Source: Tepidanaerobacter acetatoxydans Re1 (GTDB lineage Bacteria; Bacillota; Thermosediminibacteria; Thermosediminibacterales; Tepidanaerobacteraceae). Taken from it: 64,000 bases of DNA. Within the stretch, counting starts at the first letter, position 1. Each line of letters starts with the position of its first letter. The stretch spans positions 996,501 to 1,060,500 of the forward strand of contig NC_019954.2 in the NCBI RefSeq assembly GCF_000328765.2, written 5' to 3'. The notes beneath the pieces are model-generated. The model saw nothing but the letters and a program-made list of their open reading frames with translations. It was not told the origin of the DNA and did no database searches. A program made the position numbers and the translations under genes. Below, piece by piece: positions 8,441 through 17,677 of this stretch.

Positions 8441-10088
8441 ATGGCTGATAAAAATTCATTAAAATGAACAGAGAAGTTTTATATAATGAAATATGGGAAA
8501 TTTCAGCGGCGGGTACTGCAAGAAAATATAATATTCCTTATAGTGAACTTCTTAGACTATGTAAAGAAAAACAAATTCCTATTCCACCTTCTGGATATTG
8601 GACAAAATTAAGCTTTGGAAAATCTGTTGAAAAAATTCAGCTGCCGGAACATCCAGAAAAGGAAGTTATACTTCCTACTGATAACCACGGAATAAAAGCT
8701 TCTAATGGTTCAATCAGATCAGAAAATGCTGATTTAATAAATGAAGAGCATAAAGAGATAGAAACAGAAGATATGGAAGCAAAAACTGTGATTGAAGCTG
8801 AAAGTAATGGGGAAAAGTCAACAACTGAGATCACCGAAAAAAGTGATGAAATGAGTCTTGAATATTCTGGAGCATCAGACAATTTCAATGTATATAACAG
8901 AGAAAAATTATATGAAGAAGTATGGGACAAACCAGTAGTTCAAGTTGCTGCTGCATATGGAGTATCCGATGTCATGATACATAAGATTTGTAAATCACTT
9001 GATATTCCAGTCCCATCGAGAGGATACTGGGCAAGGGTGCGTGCAGGGGAAAAACTTAAAAAAACGCCTCTTCCTGCAAAGGAAGGAGTAAATCAAATTA
9101 TTGGTTATAAAACTTATAAAGAAGTTAAAGTTATTAAAGAGCAAAGTCTGGATTTTTTACCAGAAGACGAGAGACAGAAAGTTTTGCTTGCAGCTGAACA
9201 AATTCAGTTAACAGATTATAAAGAAAAACTACATAAAAAAATTAGGGAATACCATCCAGAGGTAAGAGAATGGAATAAAAATGATAAGAAAGAAGAAAAA
9301 GCTCAAAAAGGCTTTAGAAATTATTCGACTCCCCCTCCATTTTTAGCAGGTGTTATTTCAAGTGAAACACTTCCTCGTATACATCGGATTCTTGATACGC
9401 TCTACCGCCAAATTGAGCTATTAGGAGGATCTGTTAATGATGATCTCTCACTTATAATTAGAAATGAAAGAGTGACTCTTAAAGTATTTGAAGGACAAGA
9501 TGAAGTTAAACATGAACTTACTAGACAGGAAGCTCAAGAATTAGTTGTCTATGAGGATGCGATACGTCATAAAAAGTGGGCAAGCAAACCCAATATCAGA
9601 AAATATGATTATATTTTTAACGGTAAGTTAAAGGTATCTATTCTTAATAACAAGTATTTCAGAGATTCTGAGAAAGTAAAAATAGAATCTCAGCTTGGTG
9701 ATATGCTGATAGATTTATATGAACAATCTGAAGTGGTCAAGAAAAAGCGTGAAGCAGATGAAGAAGCACAAAGAAAAAGAGAAGAAGATATAAGGATTCG
9801 TGAAGAGCGAGAAAAATTATATAGTGAAGAAGCCGATAAGATAGCTAAACTAACAAATATCGCGCAGGATTTGAATTGGCTTGTAAAATTAGAGTTTATA
9901 TAGAAGCATTAGAGTTAAGAGCAGATTTGAGCGATCAAGCAACTGCTGAATGGATTGAGTGGGCAAAGAAAAAAGCAGATTGGTTTAATCCTATAATAGC
10001 AAGAGAAGATGAATTATTTGGAAAAAGAGAGCATGAAAAGAATGCGGAGCAAAAGGTTCTGAAAAAGTCTAGAGGCTATTGGCGGTAA
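8441..10088 (+). pseudogene. Protein with two HTH-like IPxPxxGYWxK modules, frameshifted at both ends
   Basis: A good site (gagaggggt) precedes ATG 8441, which encodes MADKNSLK and hits TGA. The main frame opens at 8464 (MNREVLYNEIWE) without its own site, so one base seems lost near 8460. The main frame (479 aa) holds two copies of the module LY.E.W......A..Y.....L...CK...IP.P..GYW.....G, near residues 5-50 and 147-195, linked by an acidic stretch. The C-terminus is a long charged helix. The frame ends at 9903, but a +1 frame carries on (KIRVYIEALELRADLS, EWIEWAKKKADWFNP) to 10088, the usual C-terminal motif of this HTH-like family. Function is unknown; DNA binding is inferred. Confidence 0.65.
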
Positions 10089-10261
10089 TAGAAATATTAA
10101 AATATTTAAAATTAGGTCAACATAATGAACTAACTATTATAATAAAGCTACATTTATTTGATTCAGAAGCATCAATTTCCATAATTTTATATAGGCATGA
10201 TAATGTTGAATGTCATGATGATTACAACATATAAAGATAAATATTTATGCGGAGGGATTAA

Positions 10262-11356
10262 ATGAAAATAACATTACCCGGAATAAATCTGTTTGAGGAG
10301 AAATTGTGCGATAAGATAAAAATAGCTATAAATGAAGAAATACAGAACTTGGATAAAACCTTAAAATATTCATTAACTTTGGAATTTGATGAATCGCTAA
10401 TATATTGTAGTGAAAGTATACAAGCATTCTTTATCCCAGATGAAAAATTGCCTCAGTATCAGAGAGGGAAAGAATTATATGGTGATGATAAAATGTATGC
10501 AATATTAGGCTATCAATTGAAAGTAGCTGAAGAGGCTGTAGAAAGCTGTGGCATTATTATAAATCATGCCAGTATTCAAGGAAGCCCATTTGATGAAATT
10601 AATTGTATTAATGTAAGGTTGCAGGAGCAAGAAGAAAAGGATTTAAAGCTAGATAAAAAGCGTAAAAATGAAAAAAGTTTAAAATGTAATGTCATTATGC
10701 CTAGCCTTACTGGATTTGCAAAAAATGTTTATAATGCATTTGAAAAATTTGAAAAAGAAATGGATAATGTTTTAGAAAGGGCTTTTAATAGTAAGGAACT
10801 TTATAAAAAATATAAAGTACTGGTGGGTAAAGAAGAGCTATATAAAACTTATCTTGATTTTAAGAGTGAATACGGGGATATGTGGATCGATTCTAAAGAA
10901 CATAGAGATGAACTTTTAAGAAAATTTCATCAAACAGTGAAGATAAAAGCAGGATTAATAACTGATGAAAAGATGAAATCAGAAGTCATAAAACCTTTAA
11001 TCATACCTTCAAAAACAATATTTGAATTGAACGTGTATAAAAGGACTAAAACAGGCAATGGAATACATAAAGATATTGGGCAAGTGTCACTAATGACTAA
11101 TGGTAAGATTATCAAGATAGAATATTGTGCAAGGAGAAAAAATTACGAAATAATAGATGAGAATTTTGATGATTGCTATATTGAGGTAAACGATAGATAT
11201 GATAATTTCAAATTGGTAAATAGTATTCGGGAATTAGTAGAAATGGCAAATACTATATTTGAAAAATACGATTTTACTATCAATCAGGATGCTATGGATA
11301 ATATATTGGATTTTATAGACATTAAACGACTTATAAAAATGGCAAGAGAGGTATAA
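10262..11356 (+). CDS. Hypothetical protein, 364 aa
   Basis: The start is supported by GGAGGGATTAA just upstream. Soluble, lysine- and glutamate-rich, no signal peptide or membrane span. Residues 120-240 are predicted helical (KNVYNAFEKFEKEMDNVLER), while the C-terminal third alternates strands and helices (QVSLMTNGKIIKIEYCARRK). I do not recognise the family. It follows the two-HTH pseudogene by 173 bp on the same strand, with a second repeat core just downstream, so it may be part of the same imported block. Very low GC, like its neighbours. Confidence 0.55.
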   Translation: MKITLPGINLFEEKLCDKIKIAINEEIQNLDKTLKYSLTLEFDESLIYCSESIQAFFIPDEKLPQYQRGKELYGDDKMYAILGYQLKVAEEAVESCGIIINHASIQGSPFDEINCINVRLQEQEEKDLKLDKKRKNEKSLKCNVIMPSLTGFAKNVYNAFEKFEKEMDNVLERAFNSKELYKKYKVLVGKEELYKTYLDFKSEYGDMWIDSKEHRDELLRKFHQTVKIKAGLITDEKMKSEVIKPLIIPSKTIFELNVYKRTKTGNGIHKDIGQVSLMTNGKIIKIEYCARRKNYEIIDENFDDCYIEVNDRYDNFKLVNSIRELVEMANTIFEKYDFTINQDAMDNILDFIDIKRLIKMAREV

Positions 11357-11450
11357 TTTATGGCACGTATAATTGAATTATCAGAACGAAACGATATGTA
11401 GATAATATGGATAATTGATAATGAAAGGGTTATGTGATAGATATTGGGGA

Positions 11451-11471
11451 AGAGATAGGGGACCAGACCGG
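11451..11471. repeat. 21-bp repeat core (third copy)
   Basis: agagataggggaccagaccg plus g, identical to the last 21 bp of repeat copy A and one base different from copy B (26498-26518). It lies 7 bp upstream of the start of a secreted-protein gene. In copies A and B the core is preceded by 95 bp of extra shared sequence that is absent here. Confidence 0.7.
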
Positions 11472-11477
11472 TAAACT

Positions 11478-12010
11478 ATGAAAAGACAATTATCTTTTAT
11501 ACGGTTTAGAACTTATGCATTATCATTACTATTAGTTTTAGTAATGATACCAACGACATTCAGCTATGCACAAACGTATGATAATGACAAATCAATTGTA
11601 TCTATTGATGTGTATGAAAATGCTAAATCCAAAGAGTTGTTAAGTTATCAAGTAGATTTTGAAGGTAATATATCAGGACCAGAAGATTTCTCAATTGATG
11701 GTGATGATTATATTTGTTGAATTCGGCAAATAATTCGATTTTGAAATTGACAGAGGGTTATTTTTCAAATCAAATAGATATGGATGAAATAAAAGCTGTT
11801 AAGATTGCTGGTAAAGATGGAACTCTTTATGTATTAGGGAATGACCATTCAATAATACAAATTAGTCTAGATGATAATAGGGTTATATTACCAGTAGATG
11901 ACATAAATACGGAGGCTATTACAGATTTTAAAGTAATTAATGGGGTTTTGTATATTGTAACACCTGAAGGAGATGCAGGCACAACTTATATACTTAAACT
12001 TCGCACATAA
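11478..12010 (+). pseudogene. Secreted repeat (beta-propeller-like) protein, frameshifted
   Basis: The 5' frame (11478-11720) encodes a signal peptide (positively charged start, then TYALSLLLVLVMIPTTFSYA, likely cleaved after SYA) and the start of a repeat unit (EGNISGPEDFSIDGDDYI). A stop follows. The overlapping frame from about 11705 to 12010 carries on as LLNSANNSILKLTEGYFSNQ and two more blade-like units (DGTLYVLGNDHSIIQISLDD). Family members normally have more repeats, so the 3' end is probably also lost. There is no ribosome site of usual quality; the repeat core occupies that position. Probably non-functional. Confidence 0.55.
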
Positions 12011-12079
12011 ATATTGTCTATGTACCTTGAGAATTCAATATTTGGGATTAAAACAGTATCCCGATTTCTGGCCTTATGC

Positions 12080-13060
12080 GCATAATTATAGCCTTTTCTT
12101 TAGTTCTTTTGGGAGCGCAGCCATAAATGTTTCCACCAGTTGATCTAACTGTTCAGAAGTTAAGAATAACTTATCCGTAACTGTATCCACGAACACCTGC
12201 ATCAGTAAGTGAAAAGCCTGAATCCATGTAATATCGGACATCTCATCCGATATATAGTAAAATAGTTCTACAATGTTCGCAGGTCAGATTGTTGACGATT
12301 CTCTACAGCCAGTAGCATATACCTAGTAAATACGATAGCCACATGTGCTGTCATTGCATCGTAAGATAAGGAGTTACACCCCTTGCCTAGCTTTAAATAC
12401 GATTTGCATACTTTAAAAAATACCTCGATATCCCAGCGCTTCCTACATATACGGATAACTTCATCCTCACTGATGTTCATATCGGTTGTGATAATCGCTA
12501 GATAATCCTTACGCTTATTTCTATTGCGGACATATACAATCCGAGCAGGGATTGAGTAGTCATCCTTTTTAATAGTGACTTCAACGGAAAGAAGATACCT
12601 AGATCTACCTCTACGCTTTTTGTTTTTCTTGTATATCTCTGTTAGTGGTTGCATTTTTCCATCATAGAGATAATGGATTTTTGGTGTTTTCTTTGCCATT
12701 GCAATGATATCATAACCCATTTCCTTGATGGAAATCAAAGAAGATGGTGAACAGAACACAGTGTATCGTCCAGTATTAGAACATTCACTCGCTTTTCAGC
12801 TGTGAGCTTGGTAAGGGTTTCGGATGCAATTCGCGTACTAAGCAAAGTGGTAAACCTAATCCAGTTTATATGGATAGAATTTATAAATCTGTAAACCGTA
12901 TCTTTTCCAAAATCAGCATAAACAGGTATCGGAAAATGGCTATTACAGAAATGCCTTTGCTTTTGTAGGCATTAGATTCTTTCAATGCGTTCTAAATCCT
13001 ATATTCTTTGAAAAAACTTTTTATAGATGACGAAACCTTTGAGTTTCCGCAAAATGTAAA
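12080..13060 (-). mobile_element. IS4-family (IS231-like) transposase remnant
   Basis: Minus frames recover most of an IS4-type transposase in pieces. About 13050-12890 is N-terminal (ESNAYKSKGISVIAIFRYLF), then decayed sequence with NVLILDDT, then the long piece at 12759-12268 with the YREK-like region (ICRKRWDIEVFFKVCKSYLK), and after a frameshift near 12280 the tail (QLDQLVETFMAALPKELKKR). The tail matches that of the IS4 element at 16491-17500 in style, so they are relatives. Several frameshifts make it inactive. Confidence 0.75.
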
Positions 13061-13145
13061 AACTCCAAGGGGAAATTACTCCATTAGGAGCAGGTTCAAG
13101 AAAGTCTAAAATCATAGACCAATAAAAAGATATTTTAGCATCCCC

Positions 13146-13172
13146 AAATAGAGCCTAAATCAGGCTCTATTT
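13146..13172. terminator. Hairpin at the 3' end of the second IS4 transposase
   Basis: AAATAGAGCCtaaatcaGGCTCTATTT, a 10-bp perfect stem. On the minus strand it overlaps the last codons of the transposase ending at 13167, so it may serve as its terminator or insulate the element from outside transcription. Confidence 0.55.
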
Positions 13173-13830
13173 TAAACGTTTAATTCTCAAAGTGCAGTAG
13201 TTACTGTTCATTTTTTCTGCTAGAATACCTAGTAGGCCTATAGCATATGTTAGAAGTTGATTAAGATTATTGATAGATCTTAAACTTCTCACTCTGAAGT
13301 TTTTAAACCCAAAATGTTGCTTTTTAAAACGGAAATACTCCTCAATACGCCATCTAGACATATAGGTTCTAACAATATCTACAACATCTTCTTTACCTTT
13401 GATTATTTTGTTTGTTGCAAGTACTAAATTTACGGGATTTTTACTAGCCGTTAAACCTACCATTTCCGTTACTAAATAACCCTTCTCAATTTTATTGTCC
13501 TTACTGGAATCATCTTTCACCTTACCGAGTGCCTCAAACTTTTTACCATGAGGTTTAATGACATCTGTATCATCTACTAGGATGACCGGGTTATTACCCA
13601 AGACTTTTGCTATTCTTTTTGTGTAGTTTTTTTGGATATCCGGCAATAGTTGCCGCTGAAGGTTTTGACTGAGTCGGTCAATGGTGTTTTTAATTTGAAT
13701 ATGTTCATTTAAAGCTGTTGCGATATCTTTAAGAATAATACTTTCTGATTTTAAAATCCCATAAATTGAATCTGAAACGAATTTGGATTCAACAACATTT
13801 CTTTTCGGAACAAGACCCTTAATCTTGACA
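13167..13830 (-). pseudogene. IS4-like transposase with internal deletion
   Basis: Coding similarity starts at about 13830 (NVVESKFVSDSIYGILKSES) without a start codon and runs to the stop at 13167. The first catalytic aspartates are present (VILVDDTDVIKPHG) and the C-terminal glutamate motif is present (MSRWRIEEYFRFKKQHFGF). Between them GLTASKNPVNL joins directly to VLATNKIIKGKEDV at about 13424. Relatives have over 100 residues here, including the second aspartate. The deletion keeps the reading frame. The product cannot catalyse transposition. The lost start and 5' end abut the promoter of the tetR-type gene. Confidence 0.75.
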
Positions 13831-13863
13831 GTGTAAGGTCTCTAGATTATAATATAGACACTG
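13825..13863 (+). promoter_or_regulatory. Promoter and palindromic operator of the TetR-type gene
   Basis: TTGACA at 13825-13830 and TATAAT at 13848-13853 with 17-bp spacing, a perfect vegetative promoter. ACAGTGT (13828-13834) and ACACTGT (13857-13863) form an inverted repeat that brackets the -10 region. That geometry fits autorepression by the TetR-type product encoded 20 bp downstream. Confidence 0.75.
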
Positions 13864-13883
13864 TAAAGATCGGAGGATTAGTT

Positions 13884-14495
13884 ATGGAAATGGAAAAATC
13901 ATCATACCACCATAAAGACTTAAAAAATGCTCTTATTGAAAAAGGAATAGAACTTGTTGCTACAGATGGCATACACAACTTTTCCATTAGGAAAGTTGCA
14001 GCAGCATGTGGAGTGAGCCATGCTGCACCATACAGTCACTTTCAAAGTAAAGAAGAACTTTTGGATGCCATGCAAGAGCATATTACAAATCAATTTTCAG
14101 AAATATTAGAATTAACTATCAAGGAACACGAACATGACCCTGAACTTTTAGCATATATGGGCTTGGCTTATGCAACCTTTTTCATAAGGAATCCACAATA
14201 TTTTTCATTCCTGTACTCTCAATCCAATTTCACGATTGACTTGTCACTGTCAACGGATGGTCAAAGTAATTATAGACCCTTTGAGATTTACAAAGATATT
14301 GTAATTTCTTTATTGGAACGCACGAATTACCCAAAAGAAAAACAAAAGGATGCAGTCATTGCCATGTGGTCTTTCATTCATGGAATTACCTCTTTGGCAA
14401 CTATGAAAAATGTCCATTATGATGAAGGGTGGGAACAAAAAATAGCTGATTTCTTGGCGGTATTTCAAAGCTCTTTTTTGAATTACAGGAGGTGA
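13884..14495 (+). CDS. TetR/AcrR-family transcriptional regulator
   Basis: 203 aa. An N-terminal HTH of TetR type spans residues about 15-60 (ATDGIHNFSIRKVAAACGVS then HAAPYSHFQSKEELLDAM). The C-terminal ligand-binding helices (about 80-200) are divergent, with a tryptophan/histidine-rich dimer face (IAMWSFIHGITSLATM). GGAGG lies upstream of the ATG. It is translationally close to the EFR1 ferredoxin gene (4 bp gap), whose ribosome site lies inside its last codons. It very likely represses its own operon through the palindrome upstream. The inducer is unknown. Confidence 0.85.
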   Translation: MEMEKSSYHHKDLKNALIEKGIELVATDGIHNFSIRKVAAACGVSHAAPYSHFQSKEELLDAMQEHITNQFSEILELTIKEHEHDPELLAYMGLAYATFFIRNPQYFSFLYSQSNFTIDLSLSTDGQSNYRPFEIYKDIVISLLERTNYPKEKQKDAVIAMWSFIHGITSLATMKNVHYDEGWEQKIADFLAVFQSSFLNYRR

Positions 14496-14499
14496 AATT

Positions 14500-15261
14500 A
14501 TGATTGGAGTTTATTTTAGTGGTAGCGGAAATACAAAATACTGTGTCAACAAGTTTTTGATAGACTGCATTGGGATATCCAACATATTCCCCATAGAGGA
14601 TAGGCAGTCCTTAGAAGAAATAAAAAAGAAGGACAATATTGTTTTGGCTTATCCAATCTATTATAGCAACCTCCCTAAAATTGTATATGATTTTATTGTT
14701 GATAACCGTTCGGTATGGATACAAAAGAATGTTTTTATAATTGCTACAATGGGATTATTCAGCGGGGATGGTGCAGGCCTATCTGCAAGATTGTTGAAAA
14801 GATATGGAGCCAATATCGTCGGAGGCTTACACTTAAAAATGCCTGACAGTGTAGCTGATGTTAAGGCACTGAAACGCTCCTATGATAAAAATGTAAAACT
14901 TATTAAAGATGCTGACAAAAAAATAGAAATAGCTGCAAATAATTTTAAGGCAGGAGAGGCTGCACAAGAGGGATTAAATTTTCTGTATCATATAGCTGGA
15001 CTATTTGGGCAACGACTGTGGTTTTATAACAAAACAAAGGACTATACAAACAAATTGAAAATTGATCATGATAAGTGTGTTGGCTGTGGAAAATGTGCGT
15101 TGCACTGCCCAATGAAGAATTTACAAATGGTGAATAAAAAAGCTGTTTCAAACAATCGCTGTACTATGTGTTACCGATGTATCAATCAGTGTCCCCAAAA
15201 GGCAATTACGCTTCTAGGTGATAAGGTTATTAGCCAACATTGTATGAGTAGCTATATTTAA
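14500..15261 (+). CDS. EFR1-family ferredoxin (flavodoxin-like plus 2[4Fe-4S])
   Basis: 253 aa. Residues 1-160 form a flavodoxin-like domain with the FMN loop FSGSGNTKYC at 5-14. Residues about 185-235 carry two 4Fe-4S motifs, CVGCGKCALHCP and CTMCYRCINQCP. Such proteins shuttle electrons between ferredoxin clusters and a flavin. AGGAGG precedes the ATG. The last 11 or so codons (from VISQHCM) lie within a 97-bp sequence that recurs at 24722 and continues into IS110 DNA. So the original C-terminus seems replaced by the end of the insertion element. The catalytic parts are upstream of this and complete. Confidence 0.85.
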   Translation: MIGVYFSGSGNTKYCVNKFLIDCIGISNIFPIEDRQSLEEIKKKDNIVLAYPIYYSNLPKIVYDFIVDNRSVWIQKNVFIIATMGLFSGDGAGLSARLLKRYGANIVGGLHLKMPDSVADVKALKRSYDKNVKLIKDADKKIEIAANNFKAGEAAQEGLNFLYHIAGLFGQRLWFYNKTKDYTNKLKIDHDKCVGCGKCALHCPMKNLQMVNKKAVSNNRCTMCYRCINQCPQKAITLLGDKVISQHCMSSYI

Positions 15262-15268
15262 CTTTCAA

Positions 15269-16238
15269 TTAGCTAATTGATTTCTTGACGTCCTCTTTGC
15301 ATTTCTTGCTTCCTTTATCGCTTGAGTAGATCTGATTTTTAGTCAGCAAGCTAAAAATCAACCGAACTAATTTACGAGCTGTAAGTGCGAGTGCTCTTTT
15401 GTGTTGGTGAGTAGTTACTTCACCGAACTTCTTGTAGTAGTATTCCTTATATTCAGGTATATGGTTTTTAACGCTGTTTGCAGCCTTTTGAAGTAATTTA
15501 GCTGTTTCATAAGGATCACTAAAACGGTTTTTACCCTTTTCCCTTACAAAAGCTACAAGATCTTGAGTGGGAGCATATGCAATATCATCTAAAGACAAAA
15601 ACTCAGTTAAAACCGCAGCCAAGGTAGCACCATAAGTATTAGAGAAAGGCTTATCATCCTTATCCAAAACCGCCAGATCACTAAACTTTAGATAAATATT
15701 AGAAACCATATAGGCCTTCTCACGAGCGATAGACTCCACCAAATGAAGCCTGTGCCGAGAAAGCCTTTGCAGAGAAAAAACTTGCCCCGCGCCAGGGTTT
15801 ACAAGTGATCCTGCCGCATCTTGCAAAATCGGCGATGATAAAAGCATCGAGGGGATCAGTCTTATCCATATCAACAAAAGACTTCCTGTAGTTTGCAACG
15901 GTTTTGGGATTGAGACAGTAAACGAGAGGCTTAAAAGGCAAAAGCTCTTCACTTGAAGACAAGAAATTTGCTATATGAGTACTGTAAAAAGAAGTAGATT
16001 CCAAAGCAATAACAACATATTTTAGGCCATTAGAATTCAAACAGTCGATGATACTATCTAAAAAAAACTTAGCACCTGGCTGATTATTCGCAGCCTTTAG
16101 ATTAAGAAGTTTATTACCTTCGAAATCAAGAGCACACAAGACATTAGTCTTAGAACTTACATCAAAACCAACGAATAAAGTTGAAAGAAAATTGTTCTTC
16201 ATTAAAATCACCACCTTTCCAAAGAAATAGAAGAACAA
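15269..16238 (-). pseudogene. IS110-family transposase, frameshifted and internally deleted
   Basis: The N-terminal frame (16238 to about 15775) has the RuvC-like DEDD domain: LFVGFDVSSKTNVLCAL, VIALESTSFYS, KTDPLDAFIIADFARCG. A shift in a run of six A at 15775-15780 moves reading to a second frame (LQRLSRHRLHLVESIAREKA). At about 15475 LLQKAANS joins directly to VKNHIPEYKEYYYKKFGEV. In relatives these blocks are separated by the Transposase_20 domain with the catalytic serine (the PGIG.. region), which is missing. The C-terminal tail (THQHKRALALTARKLVRLIF) is normal. Inactive. Confidence 0.85.
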
Positions 16239-16242
16239 TTAG

Positions 16243-16480
16243 TAAAAGAGATATCCTAATCCCAGCCGCTAACTAACCTTACACTATTAGCATTCACCTT
16301 TGGAAACTACCATGCTGATGGTCTAATCAAAGGGATGCGGCATCTGAGTTAGCAGGTTATGACAGCTAAGTCAGGAAGCACGCTTTCCAGGCAATAACCA
16401 AATGGTTTTGCAGGAGGAAAAAGAATTATCCTTTGCTAATCATCCTGTAGCTTTATTTTAGCATTAGGATATCTCTTTTA
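16243..16480 (-). ncRNA. Candidate IS110 bridge RNA region bounded by an 18-bp inverted repeat
   Basis: The 238-bp segment upstream of the IS110 transposase is flanked by taaaagagatatcctaat (16243-16260) and its exact reverse complement (16463-16480). The inside is GC-richer than its surroundings and non-coding, and carries further stem elements: ggaagc-a-cgctttcc near 16376-16390, and ggttat/ataacc around it. IS110-group elements are known to encode a bridge (seek) RNA in this position that guides the recombinase to donor and target. Position and structure fit. Exact RNA ends and loops are not proven. Confidence 0.5.
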
Positions 16481-16490
16481 AACTAAGTAA

Positions 16491-17500
16491 CTCAACTTTC
16501 CCACCAACAAAATAGGCTTGAACCTTGAAAAATTCATATAGAAACGCACATTAAAACAACAAGAAACCCCCTTAACGTGGTATAATTAAAGTAAACCAAA
16601 CCCAATCATACCAGCCAATAAGGAGGTTTCCCTATGACCAGTATATCAGATTTACAAAACAATGACCAGATGCTTGAGTCGCGAATTGATTATTTTTTTA
16701 AGAAGTTAAATCTGTCAAAAATCCTGCTTAAATACAATTTCTACAAAGAGTCGGGTATTCACTGCGTAACCATTTTAAAAACATTATTTTCTCTGGTTTT
16801 TCACGGCAAAAATCTTTATCGAACCTTATCTGTAAACAGTCAGGACTTACCTTTTAAGAAAAATACCGCTTATCGTTTCCTTAACGACAGCCGCTTTAAC
16901 TGGGAAAAGCTACTTCAATTGATAATGACACGGCTGATTTTATTCATTGATGGTCTAACCGGAGAAAATCGGCAATCTGTAATAATTTTCGACGATTTGC
17001 TCTTCAGCCGCAACCGCAGTAAGAAGGTAGAACTTTTGGCTAAAGTATTTGATCACACCAGCCACAAATTCTGTACTCAGGGAAGATAAGACCACAACTC
17101 CTGATAGATTTATTGATGCCAAAATTGTTTTTGTGAAGGACCGCAGTTCGGATAATTGGCTTGCTCTTCTTTATACTGACATTTCTGTTAGTGACGAAGA
17201 AGTCGTCCGAGTCTATGGAAGCTAGAAATGCTACAGATGATAGAACGTTAAGAGACCTGTTTTTCTACCTCAAAGAAGAATTGCAAGACATAAAGCTTTA
17301 TCAGTCTCTGATACTCTTGGTTGATACCCTTCGCCAGACTCTAAGTAAATTGCCTTTGATTAGCCAAGAAATGGCTAACAAGATTATGAATACATTTTTG
17401 GATACAATACCGCATCCTTTGAAACAAAAATTATTGTTGTGTGCGTGACTATATAGATTTTTCAAGGATCAAGTTGCTATTAGCAGGTGGGAAAGTTGAG
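16491..17500 (+). mobile_element. IS4-family element with intact ends and deleted transposase
   Basis: The ends are CTCAACTTTCCCACC (16491-16505) and its exact reverse complement (17486-17500). Imperfect complementarity extends to about 50 bp on each side (shared CTTGAACCTTGAAAAAT-type tract). The element is 1010 bp, short for an IS4 member with this transposase type (about 1.4-1.6 kb), because of internal deletions. I saw no clear direct repeat at the edges; the left edge abuts the IS110 element. Confidence 0.8.
16634..17448 (+). pseudogene. IS4-family transposase, two internal deletions
   Basis: AGGAGG precedes ATG 16634. The first part (to about 17085) is a normal N-terminus with the first aspartates (SVIIFDDLLFSRNRSKKVEL) and ends in DHTSHKFC. 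A middle piece in another frame (TPDRFIDAKIVFVKDRSSDN, WLALLYTDISVSDEEVVRVY) follows directly. Relatives have roughly 100 residues between them. A second join links VVRVYG to MEARNATDDRTLRDLFFYLK, where the YREK region (RWDIEVFFK) should lie. The tail to LLLCA is intact. Second aspartate and glutamate are lost. Confidence 0.8.
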
Positions 17501-17677
17501 ATAGTAATATATATCGTCTCTTGAGGCAGGTAGAGATTTTTTTGAGCAATTTATTTTAAGAAATTAAACTCATTAGCTGCGACCTATTTGTTTACTGTTG
17601 TGTTTTATTTACAATATCGTAATATTATATGGTACATATACCATTAAAACAAATAAATTTATCACTGGAGGAGAGAA

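Larger units (their letters stand above)
15229..16490 (-). mobile_element. IS110-family element, internally deleted
   Basis: It comprises a broken IS110 transposase (15269-16238, minus) and about 250 bp of non-coding DNA upstream of it. The downstream end is defined by a 97-bp match to 24722-24818 beginning at 15229. The upstream limit is placed where the IS4 inverted repeat starts (16491). The arrangement with a long non-coding stretch 5' of the transposase is that of the IS110 group, not the IS1111 group. Confidence 0.7.
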
